From positions 1-21,249 of the forward strand of contig DBPS01000033.1 of NCBI GenBank assembly GCA_002304935.1: DNA of 21,249 nucleotides, written 5' to 3'. The notes under the pieces are model-generated. The model saw only the letters and a program-made list of their open reading frames with translations, had not been told where the DNA came from and searched no databases. This document shows positions 7,350-14,919 of the stretch, in pieces; position 1 is the first letter of the stretch, and each line of letters opens with the position of its first letter. The position numbers and the translations under genes are program-made. Origin of the DNA: Candidatus Humimicrobium oleiphilum (GTDB taxonomy: Bacteria > Actinomycetota > Humimicrobiia > Humimicrobiales > Humimicrobiaceae).

Positions 7350-7563
7350 ATGCCCCCATGGGGACGTATAATTTGGCACCCAGAATTTGAATTCCGTACT
7401 AAGAAATACTTCATTAACTAAATCTTTGAGATTGGTATTTATGCATCTGATAATTCTGATATTTTTATTTATAAAGAATCATTTGACTTGGAACTTGGGA
7501 AAATATTGGCGCCAAATTATACGTCCCCATGGATTGGCGCCAAATTATACGTCCCCATGGCAT
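7350..7563. repeat. palindromic element C with duplicated right arm (copies 8, 9, 10)
   Basis: The left core is at 7360-7376 (plus); right cores are at 7512-7528 and 7540-7556 (minus). The right arm is a perfect 28-bp tandem duplication, 7505-7532 and 7533-7560. Outer flanks are ATGCC on the left (with three extra C) and GGCAT after copy 10. The inner flank is CACC on the left against GGCGCC on the right, one mismatch, which would be a G-U pair on the minus-strand RNA. The 120-bp loop holds no gene. Confidence 0.85.
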
Positions 7564-8290
7564 AGATTGCCCATCCAAGTGAATCTCTCCCATATTTAAG
7601 ATAACTTTCTTTAGAAATCTTAATTTTTTTTAAAAGTTCCACATTGTCCGGATCATCAGGATTCTCTGCTACATATTCATATACTGACCACCATTGCAGG
7701 GTTTCATAATTATCCCAGTCATCCTGGTTGCTGACAAGGGTATATATGCAGGTGAGTCCTTCTTTTTCAGCTGTTTCTATATTCCCGTAATGTGAATTAA
7801 AGTCTTCTTTTTTGACTTCGATCATTTCAAGATATTCTTTATCAGGTTCTTTTATCCAGTAAGGCTCCCCTATTATTATAATTCCCCCAGGTTTTGTCAT
7901 TTTTTTTAAGGCATTTATTGTTCCCTTAAAACCATTATAAATCCAGCTTGCGCCTATACACATCGAGACATCAAATAATTCATCGCCAGCAGGGCAATAC
8001 TTTGCACCGTCAATTTCAATAAACCTTATATCTGCATCAGGAACTCTGTTTTTTTTCTTTTCTTTAATTCCTTTTAAAAAATAAGGAGAAATATCTATCC
8101 CTGTACCTGAAATATCAAACAGCTCAGCAAGGCTTAGAATGATTTCACCTTTGCCGCATGCAATATCCAGAACCCTGGAGCCTGGTTTTAGACTCAGCAT
8201 TGAAAAAAAATTCATTATTTTTCCTCTGCTCATCGGATTGCAGATGATTATTTTTCTGTGAGTAATATCAAAATATTTCCATATATCCAT
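7517..8290 (-). CDS. class I SAM-dependent methyltransferase
   Basis: A 257-residue soluble methyltransferase. Motif I is VLDIACGKGEI (40-50), the beta-2 acidic loop GTGIDIS (62-68, Asp66), followed by DVSMCIGASWIYNG as motif IV and a KPGGIIIIGEPYW strand as motif VI. The substrate is unknown; the C-terminal YETLQWWSVYEYVAENPDDPD stretch recalls small-molecule methyltransferases. The start has GGAAGG 5 nt upstream. That ribosome site nearly touches the arm of element D (8303), while the 3' end lies inside element C. Residues MGTYNLAP come from copy 10 and the stop codon from copy 9, so the native C-terminus after about residue 244 has been replaced. Confidence 0.85.
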   Translation of the reverse strand: MDIWKYFDITHRKIIICNPMSRGKIMNFFSMLSLKPGSRVLDIACGKGEIILSLAELFDISGTGIDISPYFLKGIKEKKKNRVPDADIRFIEIDGAKYCPAGDELFDVSMCIGASWIYNGFKGTINALKKMTKPGGIIIIGEPYWIKEPDKEYLEMIEVKKEDFNSHYGNIETAEKEGLTCIYTLVSNQDDWDNYETLQWWSVYEYVAENPDDPDNVELLKKIKISKESYLKYGRDSLGWAIYAMGTYNLAPIHGDV

Positions 8291-8302
8291 TTTGCCTTCC
8301 TT

Positions 8303-8475
8303 CCCAAGGGGACGTATAATTTGGTCCCAATATTTTTTAATTTTAATTCATCTATTGTCAATTAAAACATTAGAATTATCAAATATTTAAATACTCACAA
8401 CATCACATTACCTATTGAAACTTTCCTTACAAAAAGATTTAAATTTTAGGGACCAAATTATACGTCCCCGTGGGG
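8303..8475. repeat. palindromic element D (core copies 11 and 12)
   Basis: Cores are at 8308-8324 (plus) and 8453-8469 (minus). The inner flanks match exactly (TCCC and GGGA). The outer flanks match imperfectly (CCCAA against CCCCAC). The 120-nt AT-rich loop contains no gene. The element lies between the methyltransferase and the divergent MATE gene. Confidence 0.87.
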
Positions 8476-8484
8476 CGCTTGGTG

Positions 8485-8512
8485 TTGTATTTCTGTCGCA
8501 TACTGGTATAAT
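8485..8512 (+). promoter_or_regulatory. probable promoter of the MATE gene
   Basis: TTGTAT (-35, 8485-8490), 16-nt spacer, and an extended -10 TGGTATAAT (8504-8512). It lies 42 nt before ATG 8555 and immediately beyond repeat element D. Confidence 0.55.
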
Positions 8513-8554
8513 TTTTTTCTTGTTTTATAAAAAATTAATATTCATTACTTAATT

Positions 8555-9922
8555 ATGGAAGAACAGAGACGTCTTATCCTTAACGGCGATTTAAGGGCAC
8601 TTCTATTTAAATTTTCAACACCGGCAATAATCGGAATGCTTGTAAGTGCCCTTTACAACATGGTTGATACACTGTATGTAGGACAGGGTATTGGTCCTAT
8701 CGCAATTGCCGCACTTACCATCGTTATGCCTGTCCAGCTTATAATGATGGCTATAGGCATAATGGTAGGAGTCGGTTCCGCCTCAATCATTTCAAGAGCT
8801 CTTGGCGCAAATGAAAAAGAAAGAGCTTTAAAAACAGCTTCCAATGCAGTCGTACTTGATTTGGTAATAAGTATTATCCTTATGATTCCATCTTATTTAT
8901 TCATTGATAATATTCTTTATTTTTTTGGGGCATCTCCAGAAACTTATCAGTTTGCAAAAGATTACATGTCAATAATCCTGATAGGATTCATATCGTTTTC
9001 TTTTTCCATAACAGCAAACAACCTTATCAGGGCAGAGGGCAAACCAAGAGCAGCAATGTACAGTATGCTTATAGGAGCTGTCAGCAATATCATACTTGAC
9101 CCGGTTTTTATTTTTGGTTTTAAAATGGGTGTAAAAGGAGCTGCAATTGCTACAATAATAAGCCAGGTAATAAGCGCAATTTATGTTATCAGCTTTTTTG
9201 CTTCATCAAAAAGTATTTACAAGCTTCATCCAAGATCTTTCAAACCTGATCTGAAATTATCGCGGGAGATACTGGCAATAGGATTTCCTTCATTTGCGAT
9301 GCAGGTGGCCGGTAGTGCAGTTTTTTTATTCTTTAACCGGGCAATTATAAAATATGGGAACGATATGCATGTTGCCGTAATGGGAATATCTCTTCGAATT
9401 CTCAATTTTATTGAAATGCCTATAATTGGTATAGCTCAGGGATTTTCCACACTGGTGAGCTTTAACTATGGAGCAAGGCGTTATGAAAGAATAACAGGTG
9501 TGTTTAAAGAAGCCTTTCTATGGACTCTGGTTGTAGCAGGCCTGGGTTTTATTTTGCTAATGGCTATCCCTGGCAGGATTATAAATATCTTTACCAGGGA
9601 CATAGAACTTATCCAGCTTGGCATTCTCCCTATGAGGATTATAGTATCCCTTATGCCATTTATCGGATTTCAGATTCTTGGCGGCAGCCTATTCCAGGCA
9701 ATAGGAAAAACTGTACCTTCTTTGATTATCATATTATCCCGTCAGCTATTACTGCTTATACCTGCAATTATTATATTACCGATATTTTTCGGTCTGACAG
9801 GACTATGGCTATCAATTCCTTTTGCTAATCTCATTTCAATAATAATGACAGCAGCATTCTTATGGTGGCAATCAAGAGAATTTAAAGAAATGATAAAAAT
9901 CAGGGAGCTTGAGTCGATTTAG
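8555..9922 (+). CDS. MATE family multidrug/cation antiporter
   Basis: A 455-residue integral membrane protein with the twelve-helix pattern of MATE exporters in two related halves. The first half begins LLFKFSTPAIIGMLVSALYNMVDTLYVGQ, with the conserved PA..G...ALYN.VDT pattern of the MepA/NorM group; GVGSASIISRALGA and NNLIRAEGKPRAAMYSMLIGA are further hallmarks. The second half starts near residue 235 (ILAIGFPSFAMQVAGSAVFLFFNRAI). Length is normal for the family. MATE proteins expel cationic drugs or metabolites in exchange for Na+ or H+. There is no clear ribosome site. Substrate not predictable. Confidence 0.93.
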   Translation: MEEQRRLILNGDLRALLFKFSTPAIIGMLVSALYNMVDTLYVGQGIGPIAIAALTIVMPVQLIMMAIGIMVGVGSASIISRALGANEKERALKTASNAVVLDLVISIILMIPSYLFIDNILYFFGASPETYQFAKDYMSIILIGFISFSFSITANNLIRAEGKPRAAMYSMLIGAVSNIILDPVFIFGFKMGVKGAAIATIISQVISAIYVISFFASSKSIYKLHPRSFKPDLKLSREILAIGFPSFAMQVAGSAVFLFFNRAIIKYGNDMHVAVMGISLRILNFIEMPIIGIAQGFSTLVSFNYGARRYERITGVFKEAFLWTLVVAGLGFILLMAIPGRIINIFTRDIELIQLGILPMRIIVSLMPFIGFQILGGSLFQAIGKTVPSLIIILSRQLLLLIPAIIILPIFFGLTGLWLSIPFANLISIIMTAAFLWWQSREFKEMIKIRELESI

Positions 9923-10111
9923 TAACAATAATTTTATTTTTATGAAAACATATATAATTTTTGCAAAAGTTCTGACCGAAAAAAATTTTTAAGCTGTTCT
10001 GTTTGCCATATTTCATATTTAATTTAATAAAATATCCTGTATACTTATTACAAAAGAGGGATTCTCTTAATAATCTGCCTGACTCAGATTTTTGTAATTC
10101 CTTAAAGGGAC

Positions 10112-10141
10112 TTGATCAAAATTATATAAATAAATTATATA
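10112..10141 (+). promoter_or_regulatory. possible promoter of gldA
   Basis: TTGATC (10112-10117) and TATATA (10136-10141) with an 18-nt spacer, about 73 nt before gldA. The -10 lies inside a short tandem repeat. AT-rich DNA makes chance matches likely. Confidence 0.35.
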
Positions 10142-10146
10142 AATAA
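10121..10146. repeat. 13-bp perfect tandem repeat upstream of gldA
   Basis: ATTATATAAATAA occurs twice back to back, at 10121-10133 and 10134-10146. It overlaps the candidate gldA -10 region, so copy number could influence promoter spacing. No function is shown. Confidence 0.7.
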
Positions 10147-10213
10147 TTTTAAACTCGAATATTTAAAATTAGATATTCCGGAATTTACTTCTTTTACAGA
10201 GGAGTGAAAAGAT

Positions 10214-11299
10214 ATGAAAAGAATATTTATATCACCTTCAAAATACATCCAGGGAGAAAACGAGCTTTATAATATCGGTACTTATATAAAAGAGTTTTCC
10301 AATAAAGCTTTACTTGTAGCTTCCATCTCTGATCAGGAAAGAATTCAGGATTATCTCGATAAGGTACTTGAAGATAAAGAATTGGAAATTATCTCAGGTC
10401 AGTTCAGAGAAGAGTGCACAAAAGAAGAAATAAACAGAATGACTGATCTGGCAAAAGTAAAAAACTGCGGTGTTTTTATCGGACTTGGTGGCGGCAAAGC
10501 TATCGATACTGCAAAAGCTGCTGCTTTTTATTTAAAAAAACCATTGATAATCGTTCCAACCATAGCTGCAACCGATGCTCCTACCAGTAAATTATCAATA
10601 ATATATACTATTGAAGGAATTTTTAAAGAATATCTCTTTTTACAGAAAAACCCTGATATTGTTCTGGTAGATACAGGAATAATCGCAAAAGCTCCCGTAA
10701 GATATCTTGTTTCCGGAATGGGAGATGCGCTTTCCACTTATTTTGAAGCAAGGTCATGTATCAGGGCATTTGCTGATAATATCCCCGGAGGTAAAAGCAC
10801 AAAAGCAGCTTTTGCCATTGCCTGCGAATGCTACAGAATATTAATGAAGGAAGCAGTAAAAGCCAAAGCAGCATGCGAGGAAAATGTCGTTACACAATCT
10901 CTTGAAGATATTGTTGAAGCGAACATACTGCTTAGCGGACTGGGGTTTGAAAGCAGCGGGCTGGCAGCGGCACACTCTGTCCATGACGGCCTGACTATCC
11001 TTAAAGAAACACATCATTATCTACATGGTGAAAAGGTCGCATTTGGAACAATAGTCCATCTTGTCCTTGAAAACTCTTCAAAAAAAGAATTAGAGCAGGT
11101 AATTTCATTCTGCAAAAATATCGGGCTTCCGACGTGCCTGAAAGACCTTGGCGTCACAGAGATAACAAAAGAAAAAATAATGGCAGTTGCAAGAGCGTCA
11201 TGTGCAGAAGGAGAACCTATGCATAATATGCCTTTTCCGGTTACTCCTGAAGATGTTTATTCAGCAATTATGGTAGCTGACCGGCTAGGCGGAAAATAA
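10214..11299 (+). CDS. gldA: glycerol dehydrogenase, NAD-dependent, zinc
   Basis: GldA oxidises glycerol to dihydroxyacetone with NAD+ in the cytoplasm. The 361-residue length is typical. The nucleotide-binding GLGGGKAIDTAKA lies at 90-102, followed by the family-specific IVPTIAATDAPTS (113-125). Zinc ligands are Asp171 (GMGDALSTYFEAR), His254 (AAHSVHDG) and His271 (YLHGEKVAFG), matching the Asp/His/His set of characterised glycerol dehydrogenases. The ribosome site GAGGAG lies 9-14 nt before the ATG. A small membrane protein and a transketolase follow on the same strand at short spacing, so dihydroxyacetone and triose metabolism may be co-regulated. A related polyol dehydrogenase specificity cannot be excluded. 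Confidence 0.92.
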   Translation: MKRIFISPSKYIQGENELYNIGTYIKEFSNKALLVASISDQERIQDYLDKVLEDKELEIISGQFREECTKEEINRMTDLAKVKNCGVFIGLGGGKAIDTAKAAAFYLKKPLIIVPTIAATDAPTSKLSIIYTIEGIFKEYLFLQKNPDIVLVDTGIIAKAPVRYLVSGMGDALSTYFEARSCIRAFADNIPGGKSTKAAFAIACECYRILMKEAVKAKAACEENVVTQSLEDIVEANILLSGLGFESSGLAAAHSVHDGLTILKETHHYLHGEKVAFGTIVHLVLENSSKKELEQVISFCKNIGLPTCLKDLGVTEITKEKIMAVARASCAEGEPMHNMPFPVTPEDVYSAIMVADRLGGK

Positions 11300-11333
11300 G
11301 AAATCAAAAAAAGCTTTAAGAAAAAATTTTATT

Positions 11334-11777
11334 ATGAAAAAATTTTACACAATTAAATTCTGGATTTTAATAATAATATCCTTACTTGTCTTTGTCTTTG
11401 CTTCCGGCATAGGGATGGGTGTCCCGATACTTAACATATTGTCTGGTTTTGTTGTTGGCTGGTATTCAGCCATGAGGACCTGTATCCTATATGAAAGTAT
11501 GGGCAAAAGATTATCAAAAATACTTGTATATGGTTTATTCTGCTCAGGAATTACTTTTATTCTTATGATTGCAATCTGGGGAAGGACAATACCTATGCTT
11601 TTTAATCCTCTTTCTGATTTTGAGAATTTCGGCCATCCTTTTATTCTTTATGACCCCAGATTAAGCTATATCGGCTGGCTTGTCCTGATGATTATCATTT
11701 CCCCTTTTCTGCAATTAATGGCAACAGTTTTTTCAGCATTTATTACGTTGAAAATAAAATTAAAACAAAAATTTTAA
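11334..11777 (+). CDS. small integral membrane protein, unknown
   Basis: A 147-residue protein that I do not recognise. Four hydrophobic segments are visible (about 8-25, 30-47, 63-84, 110-138). A loop after the third contains WGRTIPMLFNPLSDFENFGHP and a conserved-looking YDPRLSYIGW precedes the last. There is no signal peptide cleavage site and no charged transport motif. It lies 34 nt after gldA and 62 nt before tkt on the same strand, which suggests co-transcription. A role in glycerol or sugar entry is possible but nothing in the sequence shows it. Confidence 0.7.
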   Translation: MKKFYTIKFWILIIISLLVFVFASGIGMGVPILNILSGFVVGWYSAMRTCILYESMGKRLSKILVYGLFCSGITFILMIAIWGRTIPMLFNPLSDFENFGHPFILYDPRLSYIGWLVLMIIISPFLQLMATVFSAFITLKIKLKQKF

Positions 11778-11839
11778 ATCTATGCTCCAATTGCCAATAA
11801 GTAAAAACTTATAAATAATAATATTAAAAGTGAGGCCAG

Positions 11840-13672
11840 ATGTCTGATATAAACAAAATAAAAAAAATCTCCAGTCTTTTAAGATACTACATTATAAAGT
11901 CTACCACTGAAGCAGGTTCAGGACACCCTACATCTTCTTTGTCTTCAGTAGAATTAATGAGTGTTCTTTTTTTTGGAGGATTTTTCAGGTATAAAATTGA
12001 TAAACCTGATTACCATAATAATGACAGGCTGATCTTTTCCAAAGGACATGCTGCTCCCCTTCTTTATTCATTATGGACAGTTGCCGGAGCAATAAAGGAA
12101 GAAGAATTAATGACTCTGAGGAAATTTATGAGCAGACTCGAAGGCCATCCGACTCACAGATTCCCCTATGCAGAAGCAGCAACCGGTTCTCTTGGCCAGG
12201 GACTCTCGATCGGGCTGGGCATGGCTCTCTGCGCAAAATATATTGATGAGCTCCCATTCAGGACTTTTGTCCTTCTGGGAGACAGTGAGATGAGTGAGGG
12301 GTCACAATGGGAAGCAATCCAGATTGCCCGTCATTACAGGCTGGACAACCTTATCGGTATAATCGATGTAAACGGGCTCGGGCAGAGAGGGCAGACATTA
12401 TTTGGAAAAAATATTAATGAGTATAGAAAAAGAATATCTTCTTTTGGCTGGAAAACTATTCCGGTTAACGGACATGACATTGATGAAATCGAAAATGCAT
12501 ACAAAGAGGCACTGGTGCCGGAAGATAAACCGGTAATGATAATTGCTGATACAGTTAAAGGCAAAGGCATAAGTATTTTTGAAGGACAGGAAAACTGGCA
12601 TGGCAAACCGCTATCTGAAGAAGAAGCCGAAAAGGCATTAAATGAACTGAGAGATATAGGCACAGAAATAAAAGCTAAAATTTCTTTGCCTGACAATACA
12701 GAGCCTGCTTATAAAAAAATATTTTCAGAAAGAATCGAAATAGCAGACAAGCCTATATCTACAAGAAAAGCGTATGGCATAGGGCTTGTAAATGCATTTT
12801 TGAAATTTCCTTCCATGGTTGTTCTGGATGCCGAAGTGAGCAATTCTACATTTTCATCAATATTTAAAGATAAAATTCCTTCCAGATTTTTTGAAATGTA
12901 TATAGCTGAGCAGAATATGGCAGGTGTTGCACTGGGATTATCGCTAAGAAATAAAATACCTTTTATGTCTTCGTTTGCTGCTTTTCTTACAAGGGCATTT
13001 GACCAGATAAGAATGAGCAGGCATTCTGATTCAAATATCAAAATTGCCGGCTCACACGCCGGAGTCTCTATCGGAGAAGACGGTGTTTCACAGATGGGCC
13101 TTGAAGATATTGCACTGTTCAGAACAGTGCCTGACTCAGTTGTTCTTTATCCTTCTGATGGAATATCTGCAATCAGGCTTGTCGAAAAAGCTGCGGAACA
13201 TTATGGAAATGTCTATATAAGAACCACAAGAACAGACACCCCTATTATTTATCCGCCATCTGAAGAATTTGAAATAGGAGGAAGCAAGGTACTTAAGAAA
13301 AATAATAAAGATGTAGCAACCATTATTACTGCAGGCATTACTCTTCATGAGGCTTTAAAAGCTTATGAAGAACTGGCAAAAGAAGATATTTTTATAAGAA
13401 TTATTGATTTGTACAGCATTAAACCAATTGATAAAAAAGCAATAAATGAAGCTGCTATTGAAACAAAATTCATTTTCACAATAGAAGACCATTATCCCGA
13501 AGGAGGGCTTGGCGAAGCTGTAATCAGTGCTCTTGAACAGCCGTGTAAATTTAAAATCATTGCTGTAAAAAAACTACCTGTAAGCGGAAAACCTTCAGAA
13601 CTGCTTGAATATGAGGGAATATCTAAAGATAGTATCGTTAAAGCAGTTAAGGAAATGCTTATGGCCGGATAA
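11840..13672 (+). CDS. tkt: transketolase, full length
   Basis: Thiamine diphosphate enzyme that moves two-carbon ketol units between sugar phosphates in the non-oxidative pentose phosphate pathway. All domains are in one 610-residue chain, close to the shorter, animal-like transketolase type rather than the 660-residue E. coli type; many anaerobes instead split the protein in two. Visible sites: SGHPTSSLS with His29, FSKGH His70, GHPTH 102-106, the ThDP/metal motif GDSEMSEGSQWEA starting at 147 with Asn178 in IIDVNGLGQ, and the pyrimidine-domain IAEQNMAG with catalytic Glu357. The C-terminal transketolase domain begins near 480. GAGG lies 5 nt before the ATG. A 1-deoxyxylulose-5-phosphate synthase is unlikely given the motif pattern. 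Confidence 0.95.
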   Translation: MSDINKIKKISSLLRYYIIKSTTEAGSGHPTSSLSSVELMSVLFFGGFFRYKIDKPDYHNNDRLIFSKGHAAPLLYSLWTVAGAIKEEELMTLRKFMSRLEGHPTHRFPYAEAATGSLGQGLSIGLGMALCAKYIDELPFRTFVLLGDSEMSEGSQWEAIQIARHYRLDNLIGIIDVNGLGQRGQTLFGKNINEYRKRISSFGWKTIPVNGHDIDEIENAYKEALVPEDKPVMIIADTVKGKGISIFEGQENWHGKPLSEEEAEKALNELRDIGTEIKAKISLPDNTEPAYKKIFSERIEIADKPISTRKAYGIGLVNAFLKFPSMVVLDAEVSNSTFSSIFKDKIPSRFFEMYIAEQNMAGVALGLSLRNKIPFMSSFAAFLTRAFDQIRMSRHSDSNIKIAGSHAGVSIGEDGVSQMGLEDIALFRTVPDSVVLYPSDGISAIRLVEKAAEHYGNVYIRTTRTDTPIIYPPSEEFEIGGSKVLKKNNKDVATIITAGITLHEALKAYEELAKEDIFIRIIDLYSIKPIDKKAINEAAIETKFIFTIEDHYPEGGLGEAVISALEQPCKFKIIAVKKLPVSGKPSELLEYEGISKDSIVKAVKEMLMAG

Positions 13673-13799
13673 ATCGAAGACACACATTGTTTCCCAAATA
13701 AAATATCCGGGATCAGATAAATCGTATATAATCACTATTTTTCAAAAAAATCTGCTTTAAAAAAGGTATTTCTTTAAACAATAAAACAATTTAAAAACA

Positions 13800-14795
13800 T
13801 TACTGATCCGTTTCTTTAAACTTATCAGGATAGCATGCTTTCATAGTTTTAATTATTGCCTCTTTTATGCCGCCTCGACCATATCCCAGTTTGCTCACAG
13901 AATCTTCCGGGTCAAAATATAGATAATCGGTCATAATATCACGCATTAAATAAGTAGCCTCAAGCCCTCCTTCAAGCCCCTTTTTCCTGAAATCTTTTTC
14001 TATAAACCATCCTGCCATTACTGCAAGAAACCCTGGTATATTTATAATCTTTTTTTTCTCATTTATCGCTGACATCATCATCTCAAGCATTTCATTAAAA
14101 GTACGATTTTCGTCTCCGACAGGATATCTTGTTCCATGTTCTCCATTTTCAAGTGCCCCTATAATTGCTTCCGCAACATGCTCTGCAGCAATCATGCTTG
14201 TCCCGCCTTTTGGAAAATAAATAGTTTTTCCTTTTGCAAAACGATCAAGCAGGACTTCTTTCCATAGAGGTGTCCTGTTTGGCATCGAACCGAATATATA
14301 AGGAAGTTCAAGCACCATAACCGACATTTTATCTTCTCCGGCTTTGATTATTTTTTCAGCCTGTTCAACCCTGCATCTGATATATGGATGATGCTTTGAA
14401 AGGTTTTTTTCAGGCCAGATCCTGTCAAAATATGCAAAATATGAATTTAAAAGTACAAATCTTTTAACACCTGCTTTCCTGGCTGATGTTGCAACCTTTT
14501 CCACTGCATCTACAAGCCTTATTCGAAAGAATTCATAGGCCGGAGCTGGAGGAGTAATCCTGTCATCCGGACCGACTGCATATATCATGGAATCATATCC
14601 TGAAAATCTATTTATCAGATCCTGCTCAGTCAGTTCAAAAACATCACCAAAACCAAGATTAACATCCCTGGGAAACCAGTCTCCCAGAATAACATCATCT
14701 ATAGCCAAAACATCTGCAACATGTCCCCTTTTCCTGGCTTCAAGCAAAGAATGGTAGCCAAGAAAACCTGTTCCTCCTACAATCATGATTTTCAT
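13800..14795 (-). CDS. NAD-dependent epimerase/dehydratase-like (extended/atypical SDR)
   Basis: A 331-residue Rossmann protein. The dinucleotide motif GGTGFLG lies at 7-13. The region of the catalytic Tyr reads HHPYIRCR: Tyr138 is present but the Lys expected four residues later is Arg142, so ordinary SDR chemistry may be altered or lost. A PYIFG segment near 191 and IAAEHVAEAI near 217 are typical of epimerase-like atypical SDRs. The substrate is unknown; reduction, epimerisation or NAD(P) sensing are options. The start is supported by GAAAGGA 9 nt upstream. It follows pabC by 124 nt on the same strand, so it may be transcribed with the pab genes but need not be functionally linked. It converges with tkt; the 127-nt gap shows no clear terminator. 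Confidence 0.78.
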   Translation of the reverse strand: MKIMIVGGTGFLGYHSLLEARKRGHVADVLAIDDVILGDWFPRDVNLGFGDVFELTEQDLINRFSGYDSMIYAVGPDDRITPPAPAYEFFRIRLVDAVEKVATSARKAGVKRFVLLNSYFAYFDRIWPEKNLSKHHPYIRCRVEQAEKIIKAGEDKMSVMVLELPYIFGSMPNRTPLWKEVLLDRFAKGKTIYFPKGGTSMIAAEHVAEAIIGALENGEHGTRYPVGDENRTFNEMLEMMMSAINEKKKIINIPGFLAVMAGWFIEKDFRKKGLEGGLEATYLMRDIMTDYLYFDPEDSVSKLGYGRGGIKEAIIKTMKACYPDKFKETDQ

Positions 14796-14919
14796 CTAAG
14801 AAATCCTTTCTTTTAATTGTTTAAAATTCATTTTAAAAAGCATTATTTTAAAATTCATTTTACAAACTGTATTTTCTACAGAATTCTTCATAAAGCCGGT
14901 TTACATATAATTATAGCCA

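Noticed and set aside
7387..7599. Open frame through element C on the plus strand
   Set aside because: It consists of loop plus two repeat arms and the antisense end of the methyltransferase, with no family resemblance.
1191..8475. CRISPR array
   Set aside because: The repeats occur in both orientations, with irregular spacing from 28 bp to 2 kb and genes between them, and no cas gene is present.
1347..8475. Integron cassette array
   Set aside because: No integrase and no GTTRRRY or RYYYAAC boxes of attC sites; the core sequence is unrelated.
9520..9828. Open frame of 102 codons inside the MATE gene
   Set aside because: It is out of frame within a well-supported transporter and has no ribosome site.
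13673..13799. Bidirectional terminator between tkt and the SDR gene
   Set aside because: The gap is AT-rich but I could not form a convincing stem followed by T runs on either strand.
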